From Enterobacteriaceae bacterium LSJC7 (lineage in GTDB: Bacteria > Pseudomonadota > Gammaproteobacteria > Enterobacterales > Enterobacteriaceae), in NCBI GenBank assembly GCA_000302695.1, contig AMFN01000014.1, positions 283,126 to 347,125 on the forward strand: 64,000 nucleotides of DNA. The letters are read 5' to 3'. Shown one piece after another: positions 28,107-37,597 of the stretch (position 1 is its first letter; each line of letters opens with the position of its first letter). A program made the position numbers and the translations under genes. The notes beneath the pieces were generated by a model that was given only the letters and a program-made list of their open reading frames with translations, was not told where the DNA came from and searched no databases.

Positions 28107-28267
28107 GCTTTCCTCCTGACAGGTTATCCTTACCTCAGTGTAGACCATACTTACAGCCAGCCGCGTAACGCAGCGGGACCGGGGCGGGTTTGGAGAATTT
28201 TCCGAAAGCCGTAGGTATATCCTTACTGTAAGGTTGCGGTGCAGTAAAAAGACGACGAGGAAAAACT

Positions 28268-28612
28268 ATGTATTTACGACCCGATGAGGTAGCACGCGTT
28301 CTGGAAAAAGCTGGTTTTACGATGGATGCCGTCACTAATAAAGCGTATGGATACCGCCGTGCAGAAAATTACGTTTATGTTAATCGTGAAGCGCGGATGG
28401 GGCGTACGGCGTTAGTGATTCATCCCGGGCTTAAAGAGCGCAGTCTCACGCTGGCTGAGCCTGCGACAGATATCAAAACCTGCGACCACTATCGCGAGTT
28501 CCCGCTCTGGTTAGGGGGCAACACTCAGGAGCACTATGGTATCGCGCACGGTTTTAGCTCACGCGTCGCTCTTGAGCGTTACCTGTCGGGGCTGTTTGGC
28601 GATGTAGAGTAA
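28268..28612 (+). CDS. ygaC: YgaC, DUF2002 protein
   Basis: A 114-residue cytoplasmic protein starting [17 protein letters not shown], matching E. coli YgaC in length and sequence. E. coli ygaC is in the Fur regulon and its function is unknown. GAGGAA lies just ahead of the ATG. Confidence 0.92.
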   Translation: MYLRPDEVARVLEKAGFTMDAVTNKAYGYRRAENYVYVNREARMGRTALVIHPGLKERSLTLAEPATDIKTCDHYREFPLWLGGNTQEHYGIAHGFSSRVALERYLSGLFGDVE

Positions 28613-28643
28613 GGTTTAGCCTGTCTTCAACTCTCTTTTCACA

Positions 28644-29099
28644 TCAGGCGCGGGTTTCGGCGCGGGTATAGCCGGTGACGCGAAACAGACGCCGGCAATA
28701 ATCCAGAAAATATCCGTAGGCAGCCCCCATCAGCATCGACACCACCATATTTGAGCTGACTGCGGCCATTATTTGCGTCATATCCGCGCCGACCGACCAC
28801 AAAATAGCGGCATAGACCGGTGACTGAAACGTGATATAAGCAAACACATCGGCCAGTGTTTTTCCCCAACTGCGTGGCGTGATGCGGCGTGCCAGACGCA
28901 TAAAGCCATCGCGATAAATACCATAAGGCCAGGCAATCAAAATATTTACCGGGATCGAGACCAGGCGTGAGGAAAGCGACTGTTCGAAGCTCATGCCGGA
29001 AATAAAGATCTCTATCAGCATCCCCACCACAAAGCAGTAGACGACCATAGCGAAAGTGTCTGCGGCTGCGTGGCGTAGCCGTGATGCGTATAACGACAA
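28644..29099 (-). CDS. alaE: L-alanine exporter AlaE (TTG start)
   Basis: AlaE exports L-alanine across the inner membrane when alanine is in excess. The 151-residue protein has four membrane helices; [11 protein letters not shown]-like [30 protein letters not shown] and [15 protein letters not shown] match E. coli AlaE (149). The start was moved to TTG 29099 because GGAGG lies five bases upstream and the result ([10 protein letters not shown]) is the same length as E. coli MFSPQSRLRH. A TTG eight codons earlier has no such site. Confidence 0.9.
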   Translation of the reverse strand: MSLYASRLRHAAADTFAMVVYCFVVGMLIEIFISGMSFEQSLSSRLVSIPVNILIAWPYGIYRDGFMRLARRITPRSWGKTLADVFAYITFQSPVYAAILWSVGADMTQIMAAVSSNMVVSMLMGAAYGYFLDYCRRLFRVTGYTRAETRA

Positions 29100-29549
29100 A
29101 AGAACCTCCAGCGTCTCGTGCAATGGGTATTAATTCGGCAAAAATGACAACTATCTGGTTTTACTGGCCGCACATTTATTGTTGTGTAGATTATGTGTCT
29201 ATCACGGCGTTATCAAGTAGCTGAAAATTTTTAAATTAACCGTTTTTGTCGATAATATCTTTTGCATACAAACAAAAAATGCGCTTGTCATCATTTTCGG
29301 CGATATTAATTATTTTTATGTTTATTAACAATTGGTTATGATTTTTGTCTTTACGAGGAAGGCGTAAGCCAAAGCCAGAGATAATTAACACTACGTTATG
29401 AAGTGAAATTGCCTGCATGTGGCTGCCCGGATTATCCGTTTACCTTTCATCCCGCGCCTCGGCTTTTTTCAGAATGATTATTAAGAGGTATTTTCCTGAC
29501 GATGAAAATTCACTATATGTTTTAATATATAGCGAGGCTGGAGACGGTC
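29100..29549. other. AT-rich alaE-yghW intergenic region
   Basis: About 450 bases, rich in A and T from 29200 to 29350, with no coding frame that I can support. It must hold the promoters of alaE and of the yghW-like gene. AT-rich DNA of this kind is a likely target of H-NS and StpA, whose gene is close by. Confidence 0.5.
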
Positions 29550-29843
29550 ATGGAAAATCATTTTGGTAAGGGTGTGATGGCAGGTTTGAAGGCAACTCAG
29601 GCGGGAAATGCGCACAGTGTTTCACGATTTTGTCTGGATTATCGCCGCGGATTTGTTGTGGGTTATGCTCACCGCCTGTCGGAGCGCACAGGCGATGACC
29701 TGAGTGCGGCCTGGGAAGCCGGTGTTCTGACGCGGCGCTATAATCTTGATAGTGAGCTGCTGATTGATTTTTTCCGCGAGATGGAGAGAGCACCACGCAG
29801 CGTTGAACGCTGTTTTCTGGCGGGGTATCAGAACGGATATTGA
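29550..29843 (+). CDS. yghW: YghW family protein (DUF2623)
   Basis: A 97-residue protein starting [17 protein letters not shown], with [29 protein letters not shown] and FLAGYQNGY; it matches E. coli YghW (95 residues, DUF2623) over its length. No function is known. E. coli has yghW at 67 min, so its place here between alaE and stpA is different. Confidence is good for the family, less for strict orthology. Confidence 0.8.
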   Translation: MENHFGKGVMAGLKATQAGNAHSVSRFCLDYRRGFVVGYAHRLSERTGDDLSAAWEAGVLTRRYNLDSELLIDFFREMERAPRSVERCFLAGYQNGY

Positions 29844-30115
29844 TGATTTTCTCTGCAAATTGCGTAGCGCGAATACGATATTTATAAATATCAGATATTT
29901 CTCGTTAATGGCCGCGGCTGTTTCGTTAAATCCTTTTGAAATAGTACAATGCGGCCTCTTGCTAATTAAAATGGCAGGCGAAAAAGATGTTAATTTCCTT
30001 ATTATTGCTGTCTGCATTTTGTACAGGCGTTCATGTGTCGGGTGGTATTATAATTTTTAATATATTACCTTATGCCGCTCTGGGAATTGATTGTCGCAAT
30101 AAATATTAGGTGTTT

Positions 30116-30514
30116 ATGTCTGTAGAACTGCAAAGTCTTAATAATATTCGTGTACTGCGTGCGATGGCGCGCGATCTTTCTATTGACTTGATTGAGGAAA
30201 TTCTTGAGAAGATCAGGATAGTCATTGATGAAAAGCGTGAGCAGGAAAACGACCGCGTACGTGAAAATACAGAGCGCGAAGAAAAATTAAAAACCTGGCT
30301 TGAGTTGATGCAGGCAGACGGTATCGATCCGAATGAGTTACTGAAAGCGCTGCCGCAGAGTATGCCACGCAAACGCGCTCCGCGTGCGGCAAAGTACCGC
30401 TATATCGATAGCGACGGCAGCGAAAAAACCTGGACCGGACAGGGCCGTACCCCGAAAGCGATTGCTGAGGCAATGGCCGAAGGGAAATCGATGGAAAGTT
30501 TCCTTATCGGATAA
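30116..30514 (+). CDS. stpA: H-NS paralogue StpA
   Basis: StpA is a nucleoid protein and RNA chaperone that pairs with H-NS to silence AT-rich DNA. The 132-residue protein has the N-terminal oligomerisation helices (MSVELQSLNNIRVLRAMARD, then a coiled coil to about residue 65), a basic linker PRKRAPRAAKYRY, and the DNA-binding domain with the AT-hook-like TWTGQGRTPKAIAEAM. Position downstream of alaE supports StpA rather than H-NS. ATG 30116 was chosen over a GTG two codons earlier on the E. coli N-terminus. Confidence 0.93.
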   Translation: MSVELQSLNNIRVLRAMARDLSIDLIEEILEKIRIVIDEKREQENDRVRENTEREEKLKTWLELMQADGIDPNELLKALPQSMPRKRAPRAAKYRYIDSDGSEKTWTGQGRTPKAIAEAMAEGKSMESFLIG

Positions 30515-30529
30515 GCCATATTGCTGTAC

Positions 30530-30596
30530 GGCGTTATTTATCGTTTCCGGGCCTGATGATATTTTTACCTTTCAGACGCAGATAATAAATAACGCC
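30530..30596. repeat. 12-bp perfect inverted repeat between stpA and the YodC-like gene
   Basis: GGCGTTATTTAT (30530-30541) and ATAAATAACGCC (30585-30596) are perfect complements with 43 bases between them, in the gap between two converging genes. The arms could pair as a long-loop stem in either transcript or be a protein site. There is no T run for a normal terminator. Confidence 0.55.
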
Positions 30597-30610
30597 CAAT
30601 AATCCGTGAA

Positions 30611-30793
30611 TCAACAGACGCCAAAATCTCCTTCTTCTTTATAAGCTGTTACGTCCGCAGCCTTAAGCGTTATTCTCTCTCCCTTTTCGTCATCCGCTGA
30701 GGTGGCTACAATTTGGTCGCCATGGACTTCTATCACTTTTAACTTTGGCCCACCCAAACGCGGCTGAACAATATCACCAGGTTGATACATCAT
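30611..30793 (-). CDS. YodC family protein (DUF2158)
   Basis: A 60-residue protein with the family hallmark GDIVQPRLGGPKLKVIEV at the N-terminus, as in E. coli YodC. The usual Cys/Trp second half is replaced by an acidic-basic segment and the chain ends in Cys. AGGAG lies ahead of two adjacent ATG codons (30793 and 30790); either may be used. Function unknown. It is divergent from the flagellin gene. Confidence 0.65.
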   Translation of the reverse strand: MMYQPGDIVQPRLGGPKLKVIEVHGDQIVATSADDEKGERITLKAADVTAYKEEGDFGVC

Positions 30794-31007
30794 ATTTCTC
30801 CTGAGTAGTGAGTGTCTTACAAATATAGTCCAGATGTTTCTTTTTGTCTGGTGCAGGACGCGCAGGCGGCTTGTGCTCAGGAGTGTGTGGCTGCGCGTTT
30901 ATGGGGGAGATAAGGCTGTGGGGCAGGGTAAGAGCCTGGATGGGGCCGGTTTTTACACGGCAGTAAAGGTGGCAGAATAAAAATTCAGATCTTTCCTCAC
31001 TCTTTTC

Positions 31008-31034
31008 TAAAGTTATCCACCGACTGCGCGATAA
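31008..31034 (+). promoter_or_regulatory. Sigma-28 (FliA) promoter of the flagellin gene
   Basis: TAAA (31008-31011) and CGCGATAA (31027-31034) are 15 bases apart, near the FliA consensus TAAA-N15-GCCGATAA. It lies 43 bases before the ATG, so the gene is set to be read late, with the filament genes. No hix-like inverted repeats that would suggest phase inversion are visible around it. Confidence 0.85.
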
Positions 31035-31077
31035 CAGTAGTACACACCAGTTTTGGAAACGAAAAAGGAATACTGTT

Positions 31078-32139
31078 ATGGCACAAGTTATCAACACCAA
31101 CACCCTGTCTCTGACCGCTCAGAACAACATGAACCGTTCTCAGTCTGCACTGGGTACCGCGATTGAGCGTCTGTCTTCTGGCCTGCGTATCAACAGCGCC
31201 AAAGACGATGCAGCAGGTCAGGCAATCTCTAACCGCTTCACCGCAAACATCAACGGCCTGAGCCAGGCGTCACGTAACGCCAACGACGGTATCTCTCTGG
31301 CACAGACCACTGAAGGTGCGCTGAACGAAATCAACGACAACCTGCAGAACATCCGTCGTCTGACTGAACAGGCACAGAACGCCACCAACTCTGAGTCTGA
31401 CCGTAAGTCCATCCAGGACGAAATCGACCAGCGTCTGGACGAAATCAACCGTATCGCTGAGCAGACCGAGTTCAACGGCGTGAAAGTACTGAGCAAAGAC
31501 CAGACTCTGAGCATCCAGGTTGGCGCCAACGATGGTCAGACCATCGAAATCAATCTGCACGAAATGAGCGCAGAGACGCTGGGGCTGGACGGTTTCGGCG
31601 TGAAAGACATCGCGATTAAATATTCAGAAGGCAATAGCATTTCTAATGGCACGGAAACCGTTAAGCTGACCGATACCGAGATGGCGAAGCTGGCTGACGG
31701 TGAGCAGCTGATTAGCGTTGGCAACGACTTCTATGCTGCAAGCACTGATGCAAATGGCGATGCCGTTTACAAAGCCGTAACTCTGAATGATGATAACACT
31801 ATCACTATTGGCGCAGCATTGACCCCTGCCGCTAACGAAGCTGAAATCGCTAAGTTAGACATGGCGATGAACCCGATGGGCACCATCGACAAAGCCATCG
31901 CTCAGGTTGACGAACTGCGCTCTGGTCTGGGTGCGGTACAGAACCGTTTCGATTCTGTTATCAACAACCTCGACAGCACCGTTAACAACCTGTCTGCTTC
32001 CCGCTCCCGTATCCTGGACGCGGACTACGCGACCGAAGTGTCCAACATGAGCCGCGCGCAGATCCTGCAGCAGGCTGGCACCACGGTTCTGGCGCAGGCT
32101 AACCAGGTTCCGCAGAACGTACTGTCTCTGCTGCGTTAA
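31078..32139 (+). CDS. Flagellin (short FliC/FljB type)
   Basis: This is the filament subunit, exported by the flagellar type III system. The N-terminal D0/D1 region (about 1-170, from MAQVINTNTLSLTAQNNMNR) and the C-terminal D1/D0 region (about 265-353, ending NQVPQNVLSLLR) are fully enterobacterial. The 353-residue length is short because the surface D2/D3 part is only about 90 residues (GFGVKD to AALTPAA). No other flagellar gene is near, and no fljA repressor or hin invertase. The place, between stpA and ssrA, is the interval that holds fljB in Salmonella. It could be the only filament gene or a second one. Confidence 0.93.
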   Translation: MAQVINTNTLSLTAQNNMNRSQSALGTAIERLSSGLRINSAKDDAAGQAISNRFTANINGLSQASRNANDGISLAQTTEGALNEINDNLQNIRRLTEQAQNATNSESDRKSIQDEIDQRLDEINRIAEQTEFNGVKVLSKDQTLSIQVGANDGQTIEINLHEMSAETLGLDGFGVKDIAIKYSEGNSISNGTETVKLTDTEMAKLADGEQLISVGNDFYAASTDANGDAVYKAVTLNDDNTITIGAALTPAANEAEIAKLDMAMNPMGTIDKAIAQVDELRSGLGAVQNRFDSVINNLDSTVNNLSASRSRILDADYATEVSNMSRAQILQQAGTTVLAQANQVPQNVLSLLR

Positions 32140-32160
32140 TTTCTCAGCAGTCAATATGGC

Positions 32161-32190
32161 AAAAGGGCACCGTCAGGTGCCCTTTTTATT
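32161..32190 (+). terminator. Flagellin terminator
   Basis: AAAAGGGCACC-GTCA-GGTGCCCTTTTT lies 21 bases after the flagellin stop; it is a strong intrinsic terminator. Confidence 0.85.
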
Positions 32191-32909
32191 GTCCTGAAAT
32201 CGCCTTTTCATCCTGATGTGCCCTCATTTGCCTGGGGCTTAGCCTCAATGCTCTACAGAAGTGCACGCTGTGAAGGGGCAATCTGGTATGAACGGCTCAT
32301 TTGCATCGTGACCGTTGCGTAATCTGTTTCACATCTCCGCGTCACTCCTGGGCAACCTGACCTCGCTTACCCCTTTGCGCGATATATTTTTAAACCTGCT
32401 GCTGGCTTTCTATGGCCATAATTCATCTGTTGCCCGTAAGCGTTGAGGGGAGCCGGACGCGGAAGTCACGGCGGCAACAAAACTGAACGAGCCATGGTGA
32501 TGAATGGGGCCGGGCTTTTCAACAGTAGCCCGCTTAGCTTGCTGCTCATGTGATGGATTAAGGCGTTGGTTAATAGCTTTTCGATGGAGGACGAACGCGG
32601 GATCACATTAGCAAATAGCACCTTAACGCGTTGAAACAGCAATGAGCCGGTTGTGCTGCATGTTCTCAGTACACTTTCCTGACAGGCTACAAACCCGTGT
32701 GAAAAAGTGAACGTTGGGCCGCGGTGTGCCGGTGGCCAGGTACGGTAATTTTACCTTACATCAGCGCTTGTTCTGGTGTGCTGGCGCTGGTTTATCTCCT
32801 CAACCGTTATGCTGTGGCGAATAACGGGCGCTCTTCGTCGCTGGAGGTCGCTCGCGGTTTGCGGGCTGGATGCGCAGTTGAGGGTTTGAGAAATGCGGGT
32901 AGAAAGCAT
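32191..32909. other. Non-coding interval between flagellin and autotransporter genes
   Basis: About 720 bases. Only short frames occur and none resembles a known protein. One minus-strand frame near 32480-32690 stays open for about 65 codons without a start or homology. The interval may be the rest of a lost gene, but I cannot identify it. Confidence 0.5.
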
Positions 32910-32937
32910 AAAAAAAGCCCGCCATTATGGCGGGCTG
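32910..32937 (-). terminator. Autotransporter terminator
   Basis: On the minus strand CAGCCCGCC-ATAA-TGGCGGGC is followed by seven T, 20 bases after the gene's stop codon. Confidence 0.85.
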
Positions 32938-32957
32938 ATGTACATTCAGCGAGCACG

Positions 32958-35942
32958 TCAGAAGCTCAGGCGCAGTCCCAGGTGACCTGAGTAAGGCGTT
33001 TCAATATGCTGACCTTTCTCATAGCTGACTTCTCCCCAGGCTGACCAACGATCGTTGAGTTTCGCTGTCATACCCAAACCGTATTTGCCGCTGGTGCCGG
33101 ACATATCATTGCTGAAACGTTCGGTCTGGTTAATGACCAGCGCGTTGTTCTTCATAAATTCATGACGAACAGCAAGGCGCATGTAAGGCTGGAGCTGGGC
33201 GCCGTTGAGCAGTGCGATGTTTTTCCCAAACGTCAGCCCCGCTTCACCTTTGAGTGATTGGGTGGCGTCTGCTTTGACCGTCATACCGCTGTCAAATTGG
33301 TATTGCGTTTTGTCACCAATAAACAAGGCACTTTGTACATAAGGCTCCACGAACCAGCGACCAAACTCCATATATCTGCCCGCTTCCAATGAGAAACCAG
33401 CGCCGACGGTGTTGTCTTTCGCGTTGGTACGCTTGGCGTTGAAACGCGGGCTGTTTTCTGTGCGAAAACGGTTCGCCTTGATAACGCCATCGACGTAGTA
33501 GCCAGTATTGTGCAACCAGGTGGCATAGAGACCCAGGCCATAGCTGTCCACCTTGCCGTTAGCACTCGACGAGTTAATATCTGAGCGCGTAAAGGAGGCC
33601 ATTGTTCCGAGCAGCAAGGTGCTGTTGCTCAGTGCAATACGCTTATCTCCTCCCAGGATGACGCCATTGGTGTCCTGCCGGTATCCGACGTGCTCGGTAG
33701 ACATCCGATAACGGCTACTGATGTACTTACCCCATGCAGCGCTTTCGCCCTCGCCATTTTTGCGAACGTCGCCCAGGCGGGTGCGTAACGTAGACAGTTC
33801 TGCATCCCAGATGGTGGGGGTGACATTTGCCATGATAATCGCCGCTTTAGCACTCTCCGACAGCTCCGGCTTAGGTTCTGGAGTCGGTTCAGGCTTAGGC
33901 TCTGGCGTTGGTTCGGGCTCAGGCTCTGGAGTCGGCTCAGGCTTGGGCTCTGGCGTTGGCTCGGGCTCAGGCTCTGGAGTCGGCCCAGGCTTGGGCTCTG
34001 GAGTCGGCTCGGGCTCAGGCTCTGGTGTTGGCTCGGGCTTAGGTTCTGGCGTCGGCTCGGGGTCCGGGCCAGGTTCCGTCGGTTTCGCCTGCGGTGAAAG
34101 ATACCAGTTGTCTTTATCGGTATCTTCACCGTGCACCAGATAGTATTTATACGCCCCCAGATCGACGCTGCCGTTGCTCATCGCGAACGTATCCGCAGCG
34201 CTGCCGTTAGCGTAGATCAGGTGATAAGGCGATGCGCTGGTTGTACGCAGTTCCTGGCCTGAATCTCGCACGGTAACGTTAAAATTACCGGATACCGACT
34301 CGGAAACGTTCAGGAAGTCCCCTTCATTGCCAGAGAGGTTGGTGTTCATATAAAACGTACCACTTCCCTCCAGCGTTGCTAACTCCAGGCGGCTATAGCG
34401 GCCTGCGTCGCTGCCATCTGCGGCACCAAAACTGACGTTGCCATTGTTAGTGAGCGCTTTAATCGTCACGACTGACTCGGCGGTATCGCTGTTTTGTTTG
34501 ATGAACAATGTGGAGGATGGACTCTGCAAATCGACTGCAGCCGCCCAGGCTCCTTTACCTAAATTGCCGGTCCAGTCGTGTTCATCGCCCGCTTTCATTG
34601 TCAGCGAACCGTCTTGTACATTCATAAAGCCGGATGAGTAGCCGCCAAAATCTATATAGCTGGCTCCACCGTTCTTGATGGTGGTATCGGTGATATGGCC
34701 GAGTGCATCAACCTGCTGAGTCCCGCCGTCAACGGTGGTATTCGTCGCTTCGCCATACCAGGCAAGCTGTTGCAGGCCACCGGCCAGTACGCTGGTATTG
34801 GTGGCGTTCGCACGAGTGCCGCCAGTATAACCTTCCTGGTCAACCCACTGTCCGCTAACCCAGCCACCTTTTTGGCCACTTACCAGTTGGGTGCCATAAA
34901 TCTGTGCGCCGTCAGCATTTCCGGTCTGGATACGCTGTAAGCCACCGGCATAAACCGTTGCGCCTGTGGATTGCTGGCCGTTGACGCGTATTTTTGATGT
35001 GCTGTCCGACGTCCAGTCGCCATCGCTCCAGCTACCGTCAACACCGGTGATAACCTGGGTGCCATAGACCTGCGCATTTTCAGAAACACCATACGTCACG
35101 GTTTGTCTGGCACCGGCATATACCGTTGTGTCTGTATCAGCAACGTAACCTTCGCCTTTGCCAGCATAAACCTGCTGGAAGGCACCGTTGTACAAATAGG
35201 TATTCATTGCCAGCCCGCTGGCGAGCTGGTAGCTGTCGGCACCGATATGCGAGTTTTTGGCGGTGCCGCCGTAAATAATTTGCTGGCCCTTATTGTAGAC
35301 AAGCGTGTCTTCAGCCACGGCGGTGCTGCTAACATTGATCTGCTGTGTGCCGCCATCAATCACGTTTGCCTGTGCATAGGATTTGGATCCAAGAGTCTGT
35401 ATACCACCGGTTTTTACCAGCGTATCGTAGGCTTCACCGCTGCCGTTAAGCGTCAGCGCACCGTTTTCTTCCACGATGGTATGGTGTGCCGTACCGCCGG
35501 TATAAACCTGCAATACGCCGGTTTCAATATTGTTCTTACTGTTAAGATATTCACCTTTAACAACGGTATTCACCGCTTCAGAATTACCGGCATCATAGAG
35601 GCTATTGCCGATACTCAACTGCACTGAATTAAGCGTATTGTTGAGGCTGTATGAATTATCTAACAGTGTGACAACCTGCTTGGAAAATGCAGGGTTGAGT
35701 AAGGTTATCTCCAGGTTGGCGAGATATTTTTGCTTCTCAATAGTGAGGCTGGGATAACCTGCCAGCCATTTTTGCTCAACCCATTCCCAGTGATTGGTAA
35801 AATCAGCGCTACTGAGCAAATTCTCAGGAATATTTGAGGTTTTCAGTGGTGAGTAGGGCGCAGGCATAATTTCTGCAGCAGAGAGCGGATAGGCAGAAAG
35901 ATACAGCGCAGGTAAGAGGGTACGATAAAAGGTAGGTTTCAT
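32958..35942 (-). CDS. Type Va autotransporter with AIDA-like passenger
   Basis: A surface or secreted protein of 994 residues. It has a signal peptide (about 1-22, [14 protein letters not shown]). The passenger (about 60-540) is a beta-helix type built of repeats with the GGxQ pattern ([30 protein letters not shown]) typical of the AIDA-I/Ag43 group. A pertactin-like autochaperone segment (about 540-620, ending DNWYLSP) precedes a linker of eight PxPTPEPx units (about 628-692) and a C-terminal 12-strand barrel ending HLGLRLSF. The start at 35942 has AAGGAA upstream. A role in adhesion or aggregation is likely from the family; the partner is unknown. AT-rich flanks suggest horizontal gain. 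Confidence 0.93.
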   Translation of the reverse strand: MKPTFYRTLLPALYLSAYPLSAAEIMPAPYSPLKTSNIPENLLSSADFTNHWEWVEQKWLAGYPSLTIEKQKYLANLEITLLNPAFSKQVVTLLDNSYSLNNTLNSVQLSIGNSLYDAGNSEAVNTVVKGEYLNSKNNIETGVLQVYTGGTAHHTIVEENGALTLNGSGEAYDTLVKTGGIQTLGSKSYAQANVIDGGTQQINVSSTAVAEDTLVYNKGQQIIYGGTAKNSHIGADSYQLASGLAMNTYLYNGAFQQVYAGKGEGYVADTDTTVYAGARQTVTYGVSENAQVYGTQVITGVDGSWSDGDWTSDSTSKIRVNGQQSTGATVYAGGLQRIQTGNADGAQIYGTQLVSGQKGGWVSGQWVDQEGYTGGTRANATNTSVLAGGLQQLAWYGEATNTTVDGGTQQVDALGHITDTTIKNGGASYIDFGGYSSGFMNVQDGSLTMKAGDEHDWTGNLGKGAWAAAVDLQSPSSTLFIKQNSDTAESVVTIKALTNNGNVSFGAADGSDAGRYSRLELATLEGSGTFYMNTNLSGNEGDFLNVSESVSGNFNVTVRDSGQELRTTSASPYHLIYANGSAADTFAMSNGSVDLGAYKYYLVHGEDTDKDNWYLSPQAKPTEPGPDPEPTPEPKPEPTPEPEPEPTPEPKPGPTPEPEPEPTPEPKPEPTPEPEPEPTPEPKPEPTPEPKPELSESAKAAIIMANVTPTIWDAELSTLRTRLGDVRKNGEGESAAWGKYISSRYRMSTEHVGYRQDTNGVILGGDKRIALSNSTLLLGTMASFTRSDINSSSANGKVDSYGLGLYATWLHNTGYYVDGVIKANRFRTENSPRFNAKRTNAKDNTVGAGFSLEAGRYMEFGRWFVEPYVQSALFIGDKTQYQFDSGMTVKADATQSLKGEAGLTFGKNIALLNGAQLQPYMRLAVRHEFMKNNALVINQTERFSNDMSGTSGKYGLGMTAKLNDRWSAWGEVSYEKGQHIETPYSGHLGLRLSF
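33868..34059 (-). repeat. 24-bp tandem repeat (PEPTPEPx linker) in the autotransporter
   Basis: About eight in-frame units of 24 bp code for PEPTPEPK and PEPTPEPE by turns, so the true period is nearly 48 bp. Third-base changes show that the array is not freshly made. Change in copy number would alter the length of the linker between passenger and barrel without a frameshift. Confidence 0.85.
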
Positions 35943-37520
35943 GTCATGTTCCTTGACGTGGTGAAATCCCTTGCATTTCATATGCTTATAAGCATATCTT
36001 CTGAATGCGTGAGAAGGAATCGATCGGCCTGGATTTCTCCTAGGAATATTCTTATTTAAATAAAAAACGCTGTCAATGGATGTCGGAATATTCGCACTAA
36101 ATGTTTTATTTTTGTTTTTTGATGTTGTTTATTAACGTTTTTTTATTTTAAGTGCGAGGCTGGTTTTTTTAAGGTGTTATTACTGCGTATGCCTGTATGG
36201 TATTGAATTTTATAGAGTGATAAGGCCTGAAGGCCAGTTTTTTCATCTTTATTCAGGTTTGTAAATGTTAATAAAAAAGTTCCAACCCAGAGCATCGTGA
36301 CATTTTTCTGGAAGACCGTCATCACTGCCAGTGCCGAAATATTGACGGGAATGATTAGCCTGGTTTAATAAACCCGGGGCTACAGGTATGACACATTTGG
36401 CTTTCCTGCGCCTGTAATCTCACTATTAATATGTAGAGATGCCTGGCTGTGGTAACTTAAATGATTGGCTTTCAGCTATTGGTTTATTTTTCATATAAAA
36501 AATAAGTGATGCGAGGAGAGGGAACGTATTAAATAACATTCGTTGTGGTTATGGCGGGCAACCCCGTTTGGTTGATATTTACTGAATAGCATATGAGGCT
36601 GGTTAACCATTTTTAAGTATGGCTTTTTCTTGAGAGGTTAGCACTAACAGATGAGGTAGGGCTAATATATCCACGCGTTTACTTACTCTGTTGCTGATAG
36701 AAAATAAAAGTTGGTTATTATTTCCAGTCAGTCGGGAATATGATGTATAAAATAATGTTCCAGGTCCGACGATATCATTGTGCCAGCCTGGGCGCAGCTC
36801 ACACGCAGCTGCAATCCAACTTAGCATTTGGACACCAGCTTATGACATGCTGCCTCATGATGCATCGAGAGTAATTTAGTTAACTGCGCCGGAAGTATCT
36901 GTAATAACAGATACTTCATCATCTTCTTCCTGTGCTAATATGTCGGACACGTGAGACAGACTTGCGTTATCACACCAGCAGTATTCAATTGTTTTATAAG
37001 CTGTTATGTTTGCGGCTTTAATAAGATTATCATTATTCCGTGTGTTGATTTCTCCAGATCGGGAAATATAGAATACGTTCGGAAAAGTTTATTTTATTTC
37101 AAAGTAAGAGGGCCGTCAGCTCTTTTGATGAAGTAAATGATTGGAATGGTGAGTGGGTATAAAATATTTTGCAGAGTGAGTGGGCGTCAAAGCAATATTT
37201 CTGAATTTGTCTGGGTGCTGGTGACGAATCAGAGAGGGATTCAGTTTGCTGAATGTCATTAAAATAACATATTTATCTTCATTCCTATGGCTTTATTTAA
37301 AATTTACGTCCATTGCTTCTATAGTTGAGCAATATTTCCTTAAGCTATGAAGGTTATTTTTGTGCAAGTAAAATATAGGCAGGAAACTATAAATGCAGGG
37401 GAGATTAAAAAGAGAGGGAATAAACCGTGCAGGCTGAGACATAAGTTTTTTTTCTGAGTGAGCGTGACTAAAGAGAATGCAATGGGCGGGAGCGAGGCTG
37501 ATGGAGTCAGTTGAGTGCAC
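35943..37520. other. AT-rich 1.6-kb interval between autotransporter and ssrA
   Basis: This region is much richer in A and T than the rest and has no convincing gene. It contains a perfect 11-bp hairpin (GAAGTATCTGT-AATA-ACAGATACTTC, 36892-36917) and a minus-strand frame of 74 codons (36603-36827) whose product looks protein-like and ends LTSQEKAILKNG, faintly like the start of a LuxR-type helix-turn-helix. The autotransporter promoter should lie near its left end. The side next to the 3' end of ssrA is a usual place for phage and island insertion, but no integrase or repeated ssrA end was seen. Confidence 0.55.
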
Positions 37521-37555
37521 AAAAAAGCCCGCATGGCTTACGCTGTGCGGGCTTT
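37521..37555 (-). terminator. ssrA terminator
   Basis: On the minus strand AAAGCCCGCACAG-CGTAAGC-CATGCGGGC is followed by six T, 43 bases after the mature tmRNA end. Confidence 0.8.
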
Positions 37556-37597
37556 CAGGACTTCGTTACAGGCTCTGGTAACCAGTAACGAAGAATT

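Noticed and set aside
30794-31077. Hin-type invertible promoter ahead of the flagellin
   Set aside because: No pair of hix-like 26-bp repeats and no recombinase gene; a single fixed FliA promoter explains the region.
32724-32990. Small plus-strand frame of 88 codons upstream of the autotransporter 3' end
   Set aside because: It runs over the autotransporter terminator and into its 3' end, and has no homology.
33868-34059. Regular 24-bp repeats as a possible CRISPR array
   Set aside because: The units are contiguous, lack spacers and are in frame with a coding linker; no cas gene is near.
33721-34143. Plus-strand frame of 140 codons rich in Gly and Ser opposite the autotransporter linker
   Set aside because: It is the antisense of the PEPTPEP repeat; the repeat keeps the frame open. 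No start signal or homology.
35103-35627. Plus-strand frame of 174 codons inside the autotransporter gene
   Set aside because: Antisense shadow of the passenger repeats; no ribosome site and no similarity.
36000-37597. Integrated phage or island at the 3' end of ssrA
   Set aside because: A classic insertion site, but no integrase, no second copy of the ssrA end and no phage genes were found in the adjacent DNA.
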